Position numbers and translations under genes: made by a program. Shown in pieces: positions 9,539 through 18,173 of a stretch of 64,000 bases of DNA; within the stretch, counting starts at the first letter, position 1; the number at the start of each line of letters is the position of its first letter. Below the pieces are notes generated by a model that made no database searches, had not been told where the DNA came from, and saw nothing but the letters and a program-made list of their open reading frames with translations. The stretch comes from Methylorubrum populi (GTDB taxonomy: Bacteria; Pseudomonadota; Alphaproteobacteria; Rhizobiales; Beijerinckiaceae): positions 5,480,501 to 5,544,500 of the forward strand of contig NZ_AP014809.1 of NCBI RefSeq assembly GCF_002355515.1. The letters run 5' to 3'.

Positions 9539-10936
9539 TCAGCGGCCGTCGGGCGTCCGCACGCCGAACCAGAGATCGCGGACCTGATCGAGGTGCTCGC
9601 GGGCGCTGTAAGGCGTGACCGGCAAGCTGGTGAAGCGCACCGTGAGCCGGCCCACTGCCTGGACGACGTCGTAGGAGTTCACGACGCGGTCGCGCTGCGC
9701 GCGGATCAGAGCGACGCGCGCGCTGAGAAGCTCCTGCTGCGCGTTCAGCACGTCCAGCGTGGTGCGCTGGCCCACGCGGGCCTCCTCGCGCACGCCGTTC
9801 AGCGCCACCTCGTTGGCCTGAACCTGCGCCTGCGAGGCGATCACCTGCGCCTTCGACGCTTCGAGGTTGCCCCAGGTCCGCACGATCGAGGCGCGAATCG
9901 TGTCGCGGTCCTGATCGGCGATGAGGCGGGCGCGCCCGACATTCTCCTTGGCCTGCCGGATCGCCGCGTACTCGCCGCCGCCCTGGTAGAGCGGAATGTT
10001 GACCCGTCCGACGATCGAGGCGGTGACGCCGTTGTCGCCGGGGAATTGCTGGTCGTAGCGCTGCTGTACGGCGCCGGTCACCTGTGCCTGCGGGTAGAGC
10101 GCGCCCTCGGCGACTTTCACCTGCAGCTCCGCCACGTCCACGGAGTGCAGCGAGGCGAGAATCTGCGGATGCTCCTTCAGACCGATCAGGATCGCCTGAT
10201 CGAGCGAGGCGGGCACGTAGCGGTCGAGGGGCCGGCCGGGAGCGAGCTGACGTGGCTCGACGCCGATGATCTGCCGGAAGATACCGATCGAGGCGCGCAG
10301 TGCCGCCTCTGCCGCGCTGACCTGCGAGCGGGCCCCGGCGAGGCGCGCCTCGGCCTGGGCCACGTCGGTGCGGGTCACCTCGCCGACGTTGAAGCGGTCG
10401 CGCGTCTGACGCAACTGCTCTTCGAGCACCTCGACGTTGTTGCGCTGAAGTTCGAGCGTCGCGGTGTCGCTCAGGACGTTCATATAGGCCTGGGCTGCGT
10501 TGAACAGCGTGTTCATCTCGGTCTGGCGCAGGCCCTCGCGCGTTCCGAGCACGGTCGATTCGGCCGCCCGGACGCGGTTATCCGTCTGAAAGCCGTCGAA
10601 GAGATTCTGGTTGACGGTGAGGCCGGCGCCGCCGGGCACCGTGAGCCCGCGGCGGCCGTTGATCTGCTGTCCGGAGATCGAGCCCTGAAACTGCTGGACG
10701 CCGATATCCGCGGAGATCGCCGCGTTCGGACGGTATCCGGCCTGGAACCGATTCACGTCCTCGTCGGTCGCGCGCAGGTTCGCCCGCGCCGCGTTCAGCG
10801 CCGGATTCGCCTGATAGGCGCGGGACAGCGCGCTCTCAAGGGTCTCGGCGGCGGCCGGACAAGCGACGACCAGTACCGATGCGACGGCACCAGCCAGCCG
10901 AAGCGCGGACCGCGCCGCAGGGTTCCGTTCTTTCAC
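9539..10936 (-). CDS. tolC: TolC-family outer-membrane efflux/secretion channel
   Basis: This 465-aa protein begins at a GTG (10936) preceded by AAGGG. That start puts a clean signal peptide at residues 1-31 (ending CPAAAETLE). Two OEP repeats follow, with TolC features such as ALSRAYQANPALNAARANLRA early and VGQRTTLDVLNAQQELLSAR late. It forms the trimeric outer-membrane tunnel for type I secretion and RND efflux. The frame is open farther upstream to 11080, but that part is Arg-rich and lacks a signal. No inner-membrane partner lies nearby, as is usual for shared TolC channels. Confidence 0.92.
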   Translation of the reverse strand: MKERNPAARSALRLAGAVASVLVVACPAAAETLESALSRAYQANPALNAARANLRATDEDVNRFQAGYRPNAAISADIGVQQFQGSISGQQINGRRGLTVPGGAGLTVNQNLFDGFQTDNRVRAAESTVLGTREGLRQTEMNTLFNAAQAYMNVLSDTATLELQRNNVEVLEEQLRQTRDRFNVGEVTRTDVAQAEARLAGARSQVSAAEAALRASIGIFRQIIGVEPRQLAPGRPLDRYVPASLDQAILIGLKEHPQILASLHSVDVAELQVKVAEGALYPQAQVTGAVQQRYDQQFPGDNGVTASIVGRVNIPLYQGGGEYAAIRQAKENVGRARLIADQDRDTIRASIVRTWGNLEASKAQVIASQAQVQANEVALNGVREEARVGQRTTLDVLNAQQELLSARVALIRAQRDRVVNSYDVVQAVGRLTVRFTSLPVTPYSAREHLDQVRDLWFGVRTPDGR

Positions 10937-11442
10937 GTCGATCAGCCCTTGCGGTTTCTCGATTTGCCGTCCCGCCGCACCGCCGTGTCCGCTCCGGTTC
11001 GTCGTCGTCGCAGTTGCCCTAGGGACCTCTGCCGGACGACCCGCTCCGTGAGGGGCGCGACCGGGGTGCCGCATGCACACCCGTGCGATGGAATGGCCAG
11101 CCCGCCTCGTGCATCAGAGTAGCCGAGCTTGAGCCGTCAGCGACAGAGTTTCCCGCGCCGCGGCGTTGGATTGGCGCTGGGTGCCTCAAAAAAGCGACAC
11201 CCCTACAGGCTTAATCCCTCATTGCCCCGAGGACCGCGCAGCGACCCGCCCCGGCCTCCGGTGCATGGCGATGTGAGCGAGGGGCGCGAAGCGCGATGCT
11301 GCGCTCCGAGTGTGCGGTAGCGATGCTCCGATGGAACGCCGCTCCGCCGCATGTCGGGGGTCGAGGCCGCGTCCGGGCACCGCACGGACGTCCCGGCCGT
11401 CGATCGTTCCCGCTCCGGCGGAAGGAAGCGTGGAGGCGCGGC
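10937..11442. other. 506-base gap without a recognisable gene
   Basis: This is the upstream region of tolC and the downstream region of the Pcm-family gene. Frames here are antisense or Arg/Pro-rich and look non-coding. A short A-run (11188-11193) and several GC-rich inverted stretches are present, but I see no hairpin with a T-run and no known RNA. Confidence 0.5.
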
Positions 11443-12093
11443 CTAGAACGCGAAGCCGGGTTCGGTCGCGAAGCTCTTGAGGGCCGGGAGCGAGGCGTCG
11501 AACAGGGCGCGCGATCCGAAGGCATCGCCCGCCCGCACGAACAGGGTCGCCTTGGCGTTCCGGTGCGGACCGAGCACGCAGACCAGGCAGCCCTCATCGG
11601 CCAGCTGATCGAGCAGGGACTGGGGCCGGACCTCGACGCGGCCCTCGACCAGGATGGCATCGAAGGGCGCCCCCTTGACCGGGGCGTTCAGGGCGCCCTG
11701 AACGAGGTCGGCGGTCTCGCCCAGACGCTCGCGCGCGGCGCCGATGAGATCCGCCGAGGATTCGAGGGCGACGACCTCGGCGCCGAGGCGGTGAAGGATG
11801 GCTGCGCCGTAGCCGTAGCCAGTGCCGACATCGAGGGCGCGGGAGCCGGGGCGGATCTTGAGCGCCTGGATCATGCGGGCCAGCACCATCGGGGCGGGCA
11901 TGGCGCGGATCCCGTCATCGCCCGCATCGAAGGTCAGGGTCTGATCGATATAGGCGAAATCCTCGCGGCCCGGCGGGACGAAACGCTCGCGGGGCACGGA
12001 GTCGAAGGCGTCGAGCACCGCGACGTCGTTCACGTCGAAGGTCCGGAGCTGACAATCGACCATGAGGCGCCGCGCCTGAGCATAATCGAGCAT
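11443..12093 (-). CDS. pcm: protein-L-isoaspartate O-methyltransferase family protein
   Basis: This 216-aa SAM-dependent methyltransferase belongs to the PCMT family. Motif I is ALDVGTGYGYGAAIL (86-100), and the N-terminal region holds MVDCQLRTFDVND and PRERFVP, typical of the short alphaproteobacterial branch next to tolC. In that branch the substrate-binding Ser-rich loop of true PCMT is altered, so isoaspartate repair is only a family-level guess. It is followed by tolC in the same direction after about 500 bases, a pairing often seen in Hyphomicrobiales. The ATG at 12093 is chosen because the frame upstream runs into tRNA-Cys. Confidence 0.85.
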   Translation of the reverse strand: MLDYAQARRLMVDCQLRTFDVNDVAVLDAFDSVPRERFVPPGREDFAYIDQTLTFDAGDDGIRAMPAPMVLARMIQALKIRPGSRALDVGTGYGYGAAILHRLGAEVVALESSADLIGAARERLGETADLVQGALNAPVKGAPFDAILVEGRVEVRPQSLLDQLADEGCLVCVLGPHRNAKATLFVRAGDAFGSRALFDASLPALKSFATEPGFAF

Positions 12094-12260
12094 GAGCCGT
12101 CCATTCCCTGCCGCATCGGACGCTGGTCTGCTCGCCCGTCGAGCGGCCCCGGTTCGAGCGGGTCGGGTTGTCGTGGATCGCTTCCGGAATTGCAAGGCTC
12201 GCGCGAGCGCTCTGCACCTTAGAGAACGAGCCGGATTGTCGGGGGATGATCGCGAATTTT

Positions 12261-12334
12261 TGGAGGCCTCGCCCGGAATCGAACCGGGGTGCAAGGATTT
12301 GCAGTCCTCTGCGTAACCACTCCGCCACGAGGCC
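12261..12334 (-). tRNA. tRNA-Cys (GCA)
   Basis: The minus strand folds as a complete cloverleaf with a seven-base acceptor stem (GGCCTCG with CGAGGCC), a T-arm GGTTCGAATCC and an anticodon loop CTGCAAA, giving anticodon GCA. CCA is encoded at 12261-12263. Confidence 0.97.
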
Positions 12335-12581
12335 TCGTCGCGCCGAGGCGCAACGCTCCGGGCCGAGCGGCCGCACCGGAGCGAGGCGTCTCTAGCAGAG
12401 GCTCGGCCCGCTCGGCAACGGTCTTGTCGCATGATCGACATGAAGGCGGTGGGTTCGATGCCGGTGCGGTGGAAAAATCGCCTCGCCGGCTCACCAAGGT
12501 GCAAAAACCGCCGAAAGCACCCTTGCGCCCGCCCCCGCCGAAGGCTAATGACCCGCCAGCGCCGCCGAGGCGGCCGGGTGA

Positions 12582-12657
12582 TCCCCGATAGCTCAGTTGG
12601 TAGAGCAAGCGACTGTTAATCGCTTTGTCGCAGGTTCGAGTCCTGCTCGGGGAGCCA
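12582..12657 (+). tRNA. tRNA-Asn (GTT), integration target
   Basis: The cloverleaf is complete: acceptor TCCCCGA/TCGGGGA, D-arm AGCTCAGTTGGTAGAGC, anticodon loop CTGTTAA (anticodon GTT) and T-arm AGGTTCGAGTCCT. CCA is encoded at 12655-12657. Its 3' end is repeated at 26587-26602, and an integrase gene faces it 77 bases downstream, so it served as the attachment site of the following element and was kept intact. Confidence 0.97.
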
Positions 12658-12658
12658 A
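12643..12658 (+). repeat. attL, 16-bp direct repeat in the tRNA-Asn 3' end
   Basis: CTGCTCGGGGAGCCAA covers the 3' T-arm and acceptor end with CCA. The same 16 bases recur at 26587. After one mismatched base the next three bases (TCT) also match, so the original core may have been 20 bp. Confidence 0.9.
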
Positions 12659-12734
12659 TTCTTTCAAGCACTTAGCTAGACACCGGCAGAGGCGTGTTAC
12701 CGCGCCTGTTACCGTCGTTGTTCTCGGGGTGTTT

Positions 12735-13937
12735 TCAGCCTGCCGGCTTCGTCTTCCGCCGCGCCGTTCGTAGCTCGGCCACGCGGCCCGACTGAACCAC
12801 CGATCCGCGATTATAAAGCATCGTCGTCGACATCTGCGTGTGCGTCGCGGTGCGCATTACGTCGGCCGGCGCCGCGCCCGCCTCAAACGCCTCGCTGACC
12901 GCCCCTGCCCTGCTGTCCATGTTCCAGATGCCGTCGGGCCAACCGGAGGCTCGGGCGATCTCGCGGAACGTCCGGCTGAAATGCGAGCGCCTCCAGGGCA
13001 GGCCGGATCGCTCATCGATGACCAGGGGCCCGACGCCGCGGGGCGGCAGTTCGGCCAGCAGTTCGGGGTAGTGGCTGAGATCGTGCTCGGCGACCTCGTT
13101 GCCGTTCGACTTCGACGTCGGCTTGCGCAGGATCGTCCCGTCGATGTGGTTCCAGACGAGGCCCCAATCCCAGACCCATGCGCCGTCCGTGATGGCCCCA
13201 GCGATTCGTGCCCTTGCTTCCGCGTCCGGGCGGTCCCACTCCCCGATCACGTCCTTCTGACGAAGCCCGAGCTCGAACTGCAGCGTCACCGCGAACGCGA
13301 TGCTCGGCCGGCCCGCTTCATGAGCAGCGGCACGAAGCGCGACGATCATCTCGTGGCTCGGGCGGAGCTTGCGGGCGCGCGGCTGCCGGAACGTCGTCTT
13401 CGACAGCACGGTCGCCAACTCGATCGCGTCCCGGTCCCGCAGCTCGCAGCCGTAGTTCACGACCCGGCGGAGCGTCTGGATGCAGGCATAGGCGCCGCGC
13501 TCGCCGAGATCGTCCGTCCAGGCCCGATGCCAGCGGCGCACGTCGCGGCCGATGATGTCGGCCATGTGCTCGTCGCCGGCAGCCTCGACGAGGTGGCGGA
13601 TATATTTGCCGTAGAAGACGCGCGTGTCGCGGCGACGCTCATGGATCGGCGAATCAGGGTCGGTCTCGAAGGCGCGGCAGATCCAGCCGATGGTGCCAAG
13701 CGCGAATGCGTTCCGGCCCGGCTCGCGGCCGGCGGCCCATTCCAGCATCTCGGCCTGGAGGATCGCGCAGCGCGACGCGATCTCCTGCGAGGGCCAGTCC
13801 CCGAACAGGCGAACCGTCTTCGGCGTGAACCCCTTGGCCACGAGTTTCTCGTCGGCCACCCAATAGAGATCGACGCGCCCGTTGTGGCGCTTCATCCGCT
13901 TAAGACCGGGCGCGTGCAACTCGTGCTCCGCTGGCAT
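12735..13937 (-). CDS. int: tyrosine recombinase / phage integrase
   Basis: This 400-aa site-specific recombinase should integrate and excise the element at tRNA-Asn. The N-terminal half is a SAM-like DNA-binding domain. The catalytic half has an Arg in FELGLRQKD, a second Arg in DSRAGAVSEAFEAGA, a His in TATHTQMSTTM and the nucleophile Tyr in LYNR. The second-box His-x-x-Arg is degenerate (Met-Asp-Ser-Arg). The ATG at 13937 is chosen for its GGAGGAAGG site eight bases upstream; 14 further residues would be possible without it. The gene runs toward attL, as is usual for tRNA-integrating elements. Confidence 0.93.
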   Translation of the reverse strand: MPAEHELHAPGLKRMKRHNGRVDLYWVADEKLVAKGFTPKTVRLFGDWPSQEIASRCAILQAEMLEWAAGREPGRNAFALGTIGWICRAFETDPDSPIHERRRDTRVFYGKYIRHLVEAAGDEHMADIIGRDVRRWHRAWTDDLGERGAYACIQTLRRVVNYGCELRDRDAIELATVLSKTTFRQPRARKLRPSHEMIVALRAAAHEAGRPSIAFAVTLQFELGLRQKDVIGEWDRPDAEARARIAGAITDGAWVWDWGLVWNHIDGTILRKPTSKSNGNEVAEHDLSHYPELLAELPPRGVGPLVIDERSGLPWRRSHFSRTFREIARASGWPDGIWNMDSRAGAVSEAFEAGAAPADVMRTATHTQMSTTMLYNRGSVVQSGRVAELRTARRKTKPAG

Positions 13938-14205
13938 GGACACCTTCCTCCCTCCGGCTCTGCTGCCGGGTGGAGGCATGGTCGCCGGTATGGTGGTAGC
14001 GGTCCAGAAATTCTCGGACGGCCGGCCAGTAGCGACCGCCCATCATCGGATCGACCTTCGGCAGGCCGCTGCGCTCGAGGACGGCGGCGAGACCGCCCCA
14101 CGCCTTCGCGCGCTTCGGGCCGAGCACGACGCGCGCGAGTTCGGCCTCGTCGGGATACAGGCAGGATGGCTCCTGGGCCGGAGCCGAGGTGCGAGCGCTA
14201 CCCAC
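13900..14205 (-). CDS. small excisionase-like / winged-helix-type protein next to integrase
   Basis: This ~101-aa protein from a GTG at 14205 (GAGG five bases upstream) overlaps the 5' end of int by 38 bases. The core is LARVVLGPKRAKAWGGLAAV followed by LERSGLPKVDPMMGGRYWPA. That pattern (a helix-turn-helix-like stretch, then a PxxGGRYWPA wing) recurs in small proteins encoded beside integrases in alphaproteobacterial elements. By position it may be the recombination directionality factor, but that is inference. The C-terminus is Arg-rich. An ATG at 14325 would add 40 low-complexity residues and is less likely. Confidence 0.6.
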   Translation of the reverse strand: MGSARTSAPAQEPSCLYPDEAELARVVLGPKRAKAWGGLAAVLERSGLPKVDPMMGGRYWPAVREFLDRYHHTGDHASTRQQSRREEGVHASGARVARARS

Positions 14206-14446
14206 GGGGACCTCGTGCGGTGTTGGTGGATGAAACGGCGAGGAAGCCGTTGGGCGGCAGGCCGTTGCGATTGCGTAGAAGTTCGATCCGCTCGACGTGA
14301 CGGGCGTTTCCGCGTCGTTGCGCATCGAAGTAGCTTGCTCCGTAGCGATCGGTCTCGATCGCGCCGGCCTGGATCGCTAAGGCGCGCTTGCCCTTCGCGA
14401 TGTCGAAATGGACCCACGAAGCGTTGCGGTTCTTGCCGAAGGACAA
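14198..14446 (-). CDS. hypothetical protein, probably truncated at its 5' end
   Basis: This 82-codon frame starts at a TTG with no ribosome site and ends eight bases inside the excisionase-like gene. The translation (NASWVHFDIAKGKRALAIQ and later YFDAQRRGNARHVERIELL) has normal amino-acid balance and no match I recognise. Its head abuts the truncated tail gene on the other strand, so I infer that the true N-terminus was lost in a deletion at about 14445. It could also be a chance frame. Confidence 0.4.
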   Translation of the reverse strand: MSFGKNRNASWVHFDIAKGKRALAIQAGAIETDRYGASYFDAQRRGNARHVERIELLRNRNGLPPNGFLAVSSTNTARGPRG

Positions 14447-15080
14447 CCAGGGCGGCGCGCTGATCTCGGGCGGCGTCGGGAATTTCTACACGGTGGCCAC
14501 GAACTCCAGCTTCGGTGAGATGAAGCCGGGTGTCGCCGTGTGCTTCACGGCCGACCGCACGAATACGGCCGGGCCTGTCCTGTCCGTGGACGGAAGCGAG
14601 CCCCGGCAATGGATCGACGCTGACGGCGCCGTTTTCGCCGCAGGCGACGTCATGCCGGGGCAGATCTACTCCGTGGCCTGGATCGCGTCTGGCCCGGGCG
14701 GACTTCCAGCCTGGAAGACGTACGGCACCGCCCCGGCTTCGGTCGGGAAGGCGGTTGCGGCAGCGGCTAAGCTCGGGCACACGTTAGTTTCGGATGCGAA
14801 CTATCAGATCCTCGCGACCGATGTTCAGGTCGGCGTGATTGCGTTGACGGCGCCGCGCGTCCTCTCTCTTCCCGACGTGGATAGCTTCCCGCTCGGCCAG
14901 GATCTTGTGATCGCCGACGAGAGCGGCGCGTGCTCCGACACACTGACGATCACCATCCAGCCGGGCCCCAGCACCGGTGACGCCATCGGCGGCGCGGAGA
15001 ACTCGACACTCATCCTGTTCGCCCCCTATCAGGCCGTCCGCTTTCGCCGCGGCGCCGCCAACCTGTGGATCCGCCTGTGA
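14388..15080 (+). pseudogene. 5'-truncated phage tail/fibre protein
   Basis: The frame has 230 codons, with only TTG (14388) or ATG (14400) available and no ribosome site. From about 14448 it reads GGALISGGVGNFYTVATNS, then CFTADRTNTAGPVLSVDG and QIYSVAW. This is a repeat-type module common in phage tail fibres of Methylobacterium prophages. The first ~20 residues are antisense to the preceding minus-strand frame and do not look like tail sequence. The stop overlaps the next ATG (TGATG), so it belongs to the late operon. I read it as the surviving C-terminal part of a longer tail gene. Confidence 0.6.
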
Positions 15081-16879
15081 TGAAGAGCTTCCTCGCCCCT
15101 CTCCTCGCGTTGCTGGCCCTCGCCGCGCCTGCGCTCGCCCAGACCCGCGCCCTTCCGCCCGGCGAAATCCGCTCCAACGGCGACATCACGTTCGGCAACG
15201 CGCTGAAGCTCGGCAAGCGCCAGGGCAACAAGACCGTCATCACGCCGGACACCCTGCAGATCCTCGGAGAGGGATCGACCGGCGATAGCAGCAGCTTCTC
15301 GGTCAAGGCCGACGGTGTCGGCGATGCGCGGCTCCTCGCGCAGTGGATGGGGGATCTGAAGAACGGACAGCAACTGCAGGGCATCCTCCGCAGCCAGGTC
15401 GGTCAGGTTTCGATCCCGACCACCGTCAACCGTTTCACCGTCTCCGGTTGCACTGTGGAGGGAGATAGCGGTCGCGGCAGCGCCTATGTCCGCGGGGCAT
15501 CTACCGGGCCCATGGCGGTTCAAGACGCCCGCGGTGCGTGGTGGCAACTTGCCAAGGTCGGCGTACTCGATGCGGGCGCATACTGTTTGGACCTGACGGG
15601 GGCTGCGGATGTTTCCGCTGCTTTGCAGTCCGCCTCAAATCAGGCTGTCGTCTGGGGAGCCAAACTCTTCATCCCACCGGGGACCCTGAGGCTCGCGAAC
15701 ACCGTCACTGTCGATATCTCCGCCCGCGGCGACGATCAGATTGGGCGGTTCGACATTTCCGGAGCCGGTCGCGGGCTCTCGATGCTGAAGTGGGTTGGCG
15801 GCGCCGATGTCTGCGCCTTGAATTTAATCGGCGCCAGCGCCTTTGCGGGCCACGCCAACGCCACCGTGGCGGATTTGATGATTTCCGGCACAAGTAACAT
15901 CGGGCGTGGTATTTGCACCTCAAAGCTTGCTGATTTGACGTTTCGTGACGTTTTTATGCAAAGTTTGAAATATGCCTACTTTCTCAGAGATACGCTTTCG
16001 ACCCGATGGTTTGGAGGAACGGCAACCTTCAATACCTATGGGCTTTACGCCGATCGGACAACCAATTCCGGCCCGAATGCCCTATCCTTCTTCGGGCATC
16101 GTTTTGGGCTGAACGCAGAATACGCAGTCAAGCTCGTCGGTGGAAGTTCTCTGAATTACACGGGAGGTTCAATCGAGGGCAATGGTGTTGGTGGCTCTAG
16201 TAATGAGCGGGGTGGCGTCATTCTTGAAAACCCCGGTGGAGAAGGCGGCGTCGCCGCGACATTCACAGGCGTGTACTTTGAGGCCAATCAGGGTCGCGCA
16301 GACCTTTTCATGTCGATGGGCCAGTACCCTGTGACGCTCAACGTGTTTGGAAGCCACTTCAACCGCGTTGATGACTTTTTTGCTACGAACGCAATTCGCG
16401 TTGAAAGCCCGGCCGGCTCTGCGAGCGCTGTCGTCAATGTTCCCGGCACTGCCTTCCGCGGCTACAACAATTATCAGCCATCGAGCAGCAGGCCATATAT
16501 CTCATTTACAGCAGGCAGCCTTGTAACCCTGAACGATGCTGGTGCTCTTTATCAAGCAAACCAAGAGTATCCTACGATCCCGACCAATCGAGTATTAGGT
16601 CGCGTTCGCTTCAATCCCACAACAGTTGCAAGTGGAAACATTCCGCTTATCAGTTCGAGCGGTGTTGCCAGCGTCAGCAAATCTTCAGCCGGTACATACA
16701 ATATTACTCTCGCGGAAATCACCGCCAGCCCCAGGAAGACAGCGGTTGTGTTCGCCGACAATCCGGTCATGCCGGTGCAGTTCGGGCAGAATACAAACCA
16801 ACTGCAAGTCCGGCTTTTCGATACGCCTTCATCTCTGAAGGACCCCACTGATGTGTCGATCGTGATCTACGACAACTAA
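15080..16879 (+). CDS. tail-spike-like beta-helix protein with a Sec signal peptide
   Basis: This 599-aa protein starts in TGATG overlap with the tail gene. It opens with a standard signal peptide (MKSFLAPLLALLALAAPALA, cleavage before QTRALPP). A region with tail-spike features follows: IPPGTLRLANTVTVDISA and ISGAGRGLSMLKW, as in pectate-lyase-like phage spikes with a beta-helix of Gly/Asn-rich turns to about 460. The C-terminal part (about 500-599) may be the trimerisation or receptor tip. From about 15800 the base composition falls well below the flanks, which suggests a swapped receptor-binding half. A signal peptide on a spike is unusual; a secreted polysaccharide-active protein is the alternative. 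Confidence 0.75.
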   Translation: MKSFLAPLLALLALAAPALAQTRALPPGEIRSNGDITFGNALKLGKRQGNKTVITPDTLQILGEGSTGDSSSFSVKADGVGDARLLAQWMGDLKNGQQLQGILRSQVGQVSIPTTVNRFTVSGCTVEGDSGRGSAYVRGASTGPMAVQDARGAWWQLAKVGVLDAGAYCLDLTGAADVSAALQSASNQAVVWGAKLFIPPGTLRLANTVTVDISARGDDQIGRFDISGAGRGLSMLKWVGGADVCALNLIGASAFAGHANATVADLMISGTSNIGRGICTSKLADLTFRDVFMQSLKYAYFLRDTLSTRWFGGTATFNTYGLYADRTTNSGPNALSFFGHRFGLNAEYAVKLVGGSSLNYTGGSIEGNGVGGSSNERGGVILENPGGEGGVAATFTGVYFEANQGRADLFMSMGQYPVTLNVFGSHFNRVDDFFATNAIRVESPAGSASAVVNVPGTAFRGYNNYQPSSSRPYISFTAGSLVTLNDAGALYQANQEYPTIPTNRVLGRVRFNPTTVASGNIPLISSSGVASVSKSSAGTYNITLAEITASPRKTAVVFADNPVMPVQFGQNTNQLQVRLFDTPSSLKDPTDVSIVIYDN

Positions 16880-16933
16880 CTCGCTCGCCGCGCCATCCGG
16901 CCCGAGCGCCTCTCCTCGACAATCGGACCCACC

Positions 16934-17290
16934 ATGCTCCTGCAACGCCTCGCGGTGCGGGCTGCTCTCGCTTGCCTCGTGCTCGTGAGCGCGCCCGCCC
17001 GCGGCGACTGGACCGGAACCGCGTCCTTCTACGGGCACGAGTCCGGCCGCCTCCGGGCCGATGGCAAGCCGTTCACGCCCGAGGCGCTCGGCGCCGCGCA
17101 CTGGACCCTGCCTCTCGGCACTCCGGTGCGCGTCACCGACCTCGCCACCGGCCGCCACGTCGACGTGCGGGTCAACGACCGCGGCCCGCATCCCCGGCTC
17201 GGCCGGCTGATCGACCTCTCGCTCGGCGCGGCCCGCGCCCTCGGCATCACGCATCGCGGGCTCGCCCGGGTGCGCGTGTCGGTCCTCTGA
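16934..17290 (+). CDS. RlpA-like double-psi beta-barrel protein
   Basis: This 118-aa protein has a signal peptide (residues 1-24, ending ARG-D) and a single DPBB domain of the RlpA family: [12 protein letters not shown], then [20 protein letters not shown] and RVNDRGPH, with the conserved Asp of the lytic-transglycosylase fold (VNDRGPH). RlpA proteins cut naked glycan strands. In this setting, directly before the endolysin, it is probably part of the phage lysis or peptidoglycan-penetration set. There is no SPOR domain. Confidence 0.85.
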   Translation: MLLQRLAVRAALACLVLVSAPARGDWTGTASFYGHESGRLRADGKPFTPEALGAAHWTLPLGTPVRVTDLATGRHVDVRVNDRGPHPRLGRLIDLSLGAARALGITHRGLARVRVSVL

Positions 17291-17307
17291 TCCGGAGATC
17301 CTGTGCC

Positions 17308-18171
17308 ATGTCGCCCAACGCGACCACCTTCGCGCAGCTGTGTGCGGCCGGCTTCGTCTGCGCCGCCGCTCGCCTGACCGATTACGACCTTCCCCGGATC
17401 GGCCACAGCATCGGCGTGGGCGAGGACGAGATCCACGCCGTGATGGAAGTGGAGGCCTCCGGCGGCGGCTTCGACCGGCTCAAGCGGCCGAAGATGCTGT
17501 TCGAGCCGCACGTCTTCTACCGGAACCTCTCGGGCGCCGAGCGCACCCGCGCGGTCTCCCTCGGGCTCGCCTACGCGGCCTGGAAGCCCGGCGCCTATCC
17601 GAGCGACAGCTATCCCCGCCTCATGCAGGCGATGGCGATCAACGAGACGGCCGCGCTGAAGGCGTCCTCCTGGGGGCTGGGCCAGATCCTCGCCGAGAAC
17701 CACCGCGCGGCCGGCTACGCGACCCCGCAGGCGATGGTCCTCGCCTTCTGCAACGGCGGCGAGGCCGAGCACCTGGCGGCGATGGTCCGATTCATCGTGA
17801 CCAACGGCCTCGACGACGAGCTGCGCCGGCACGATTGGACCGGGTTCGCCCGCGGCTACAACGGGGCGCAGTACGCGAAGCACGGCTACGACAAGAAGCT
17901 CGCGGCGGCCTTCGCCAAGTGGTCGAAGATCAAGGACACGCCCTGGTCGCCCGGCATGGGCGAGCCGGTCGCCGACCCGCTGGCGCCGATGACGGCGGCG
18001 CCGTCGTCGAGCTCCCCTCCTTCGGCGCCCAACTCCCCTCCTAAGCTTTCCTCCCAGCCCGCCCCCACCGGCGGGCTTCTTCGTTCCGGGATCCATGCGA
18101 CCGGCGGCGCGGTCCGCTCCGGCCTCGCCGGGCTCTACGATCTGATCCACACCTCGTTCCGGAAGGCCTGA
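17308..18171 (+). CDS. N-acetylmuramidase-type endolysin
   Basis: This 287-aa protein carries an N-acetylmuramidase (DUF3380) domain over residues ~25-215. The probable catalytic Glu49 lies in VMEVEASGGGF, followed by RPKMLFEPHVFYR, ASSWGLGQI and FARGYNG, all family hallmarks. It should hydrolyse the MurNAc-GlcNAc bond during host lysis. No signal peptide is present, so it depends on a holin. A Pro/Ser linker (about 230-255) leads to a short amphipathic C-terminal tail. GGAG precedes the ATG at 17308. It is the first of four tightly packed lysis genes. Confidence 0.9.
   Translation: MSPNATTFAQLCAAGFVCAAARLTDYDLPRIGHSIGVGEDEIHAVMEVEASGGGFDRLKRPKMLFEPHVFYRNLSGAERTRAVSLGLAYAAWKPGAYPSDSYPRLMQAMAINETAALKASSWGLGQILAENHRAAGYATPQAMVLAFCNGGEAEHLAAMVRFIVTNGLDDELRRHDWTGFARGYNGAQYAKHGYDKKLAAAFAKWSKIKDTPWSPGMGEPVADPLAPMTAAPSSSSPPSAPNSPPKLSSQPAPTGGLLRSGIHATGGAVRSGLAGLYDLIHTSFRKA
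18056..18077 (+). other. terminator-like hairpin inside the endolysin coding sequence
   Basis: An 8-bp perfect stem (18056-18063 with 18070-18077, loop CCCACC) is followed by TCTTCGTT. It lies in the linker-coding part of the endolysin gene. It looks like a weak intrinsic terminator or the scar of a former gene boundary. Confidence 0.4.
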
Positions 18172-18173
18172 TC

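Noticed and set aside
12371..12581. CAAGGTGC / GCACCCTTG inverted repeat between the two tRNA genes
   Set aside because: Short, imperfect and without a T-run; not enough to call a terminator or RNA.
14043..14780. 245-codon minus-strand frame through the integrase-tail junction
   Set aside because: Arg/Ala/Pro-rich with no family sequence and overlapping better candidates on both strands.
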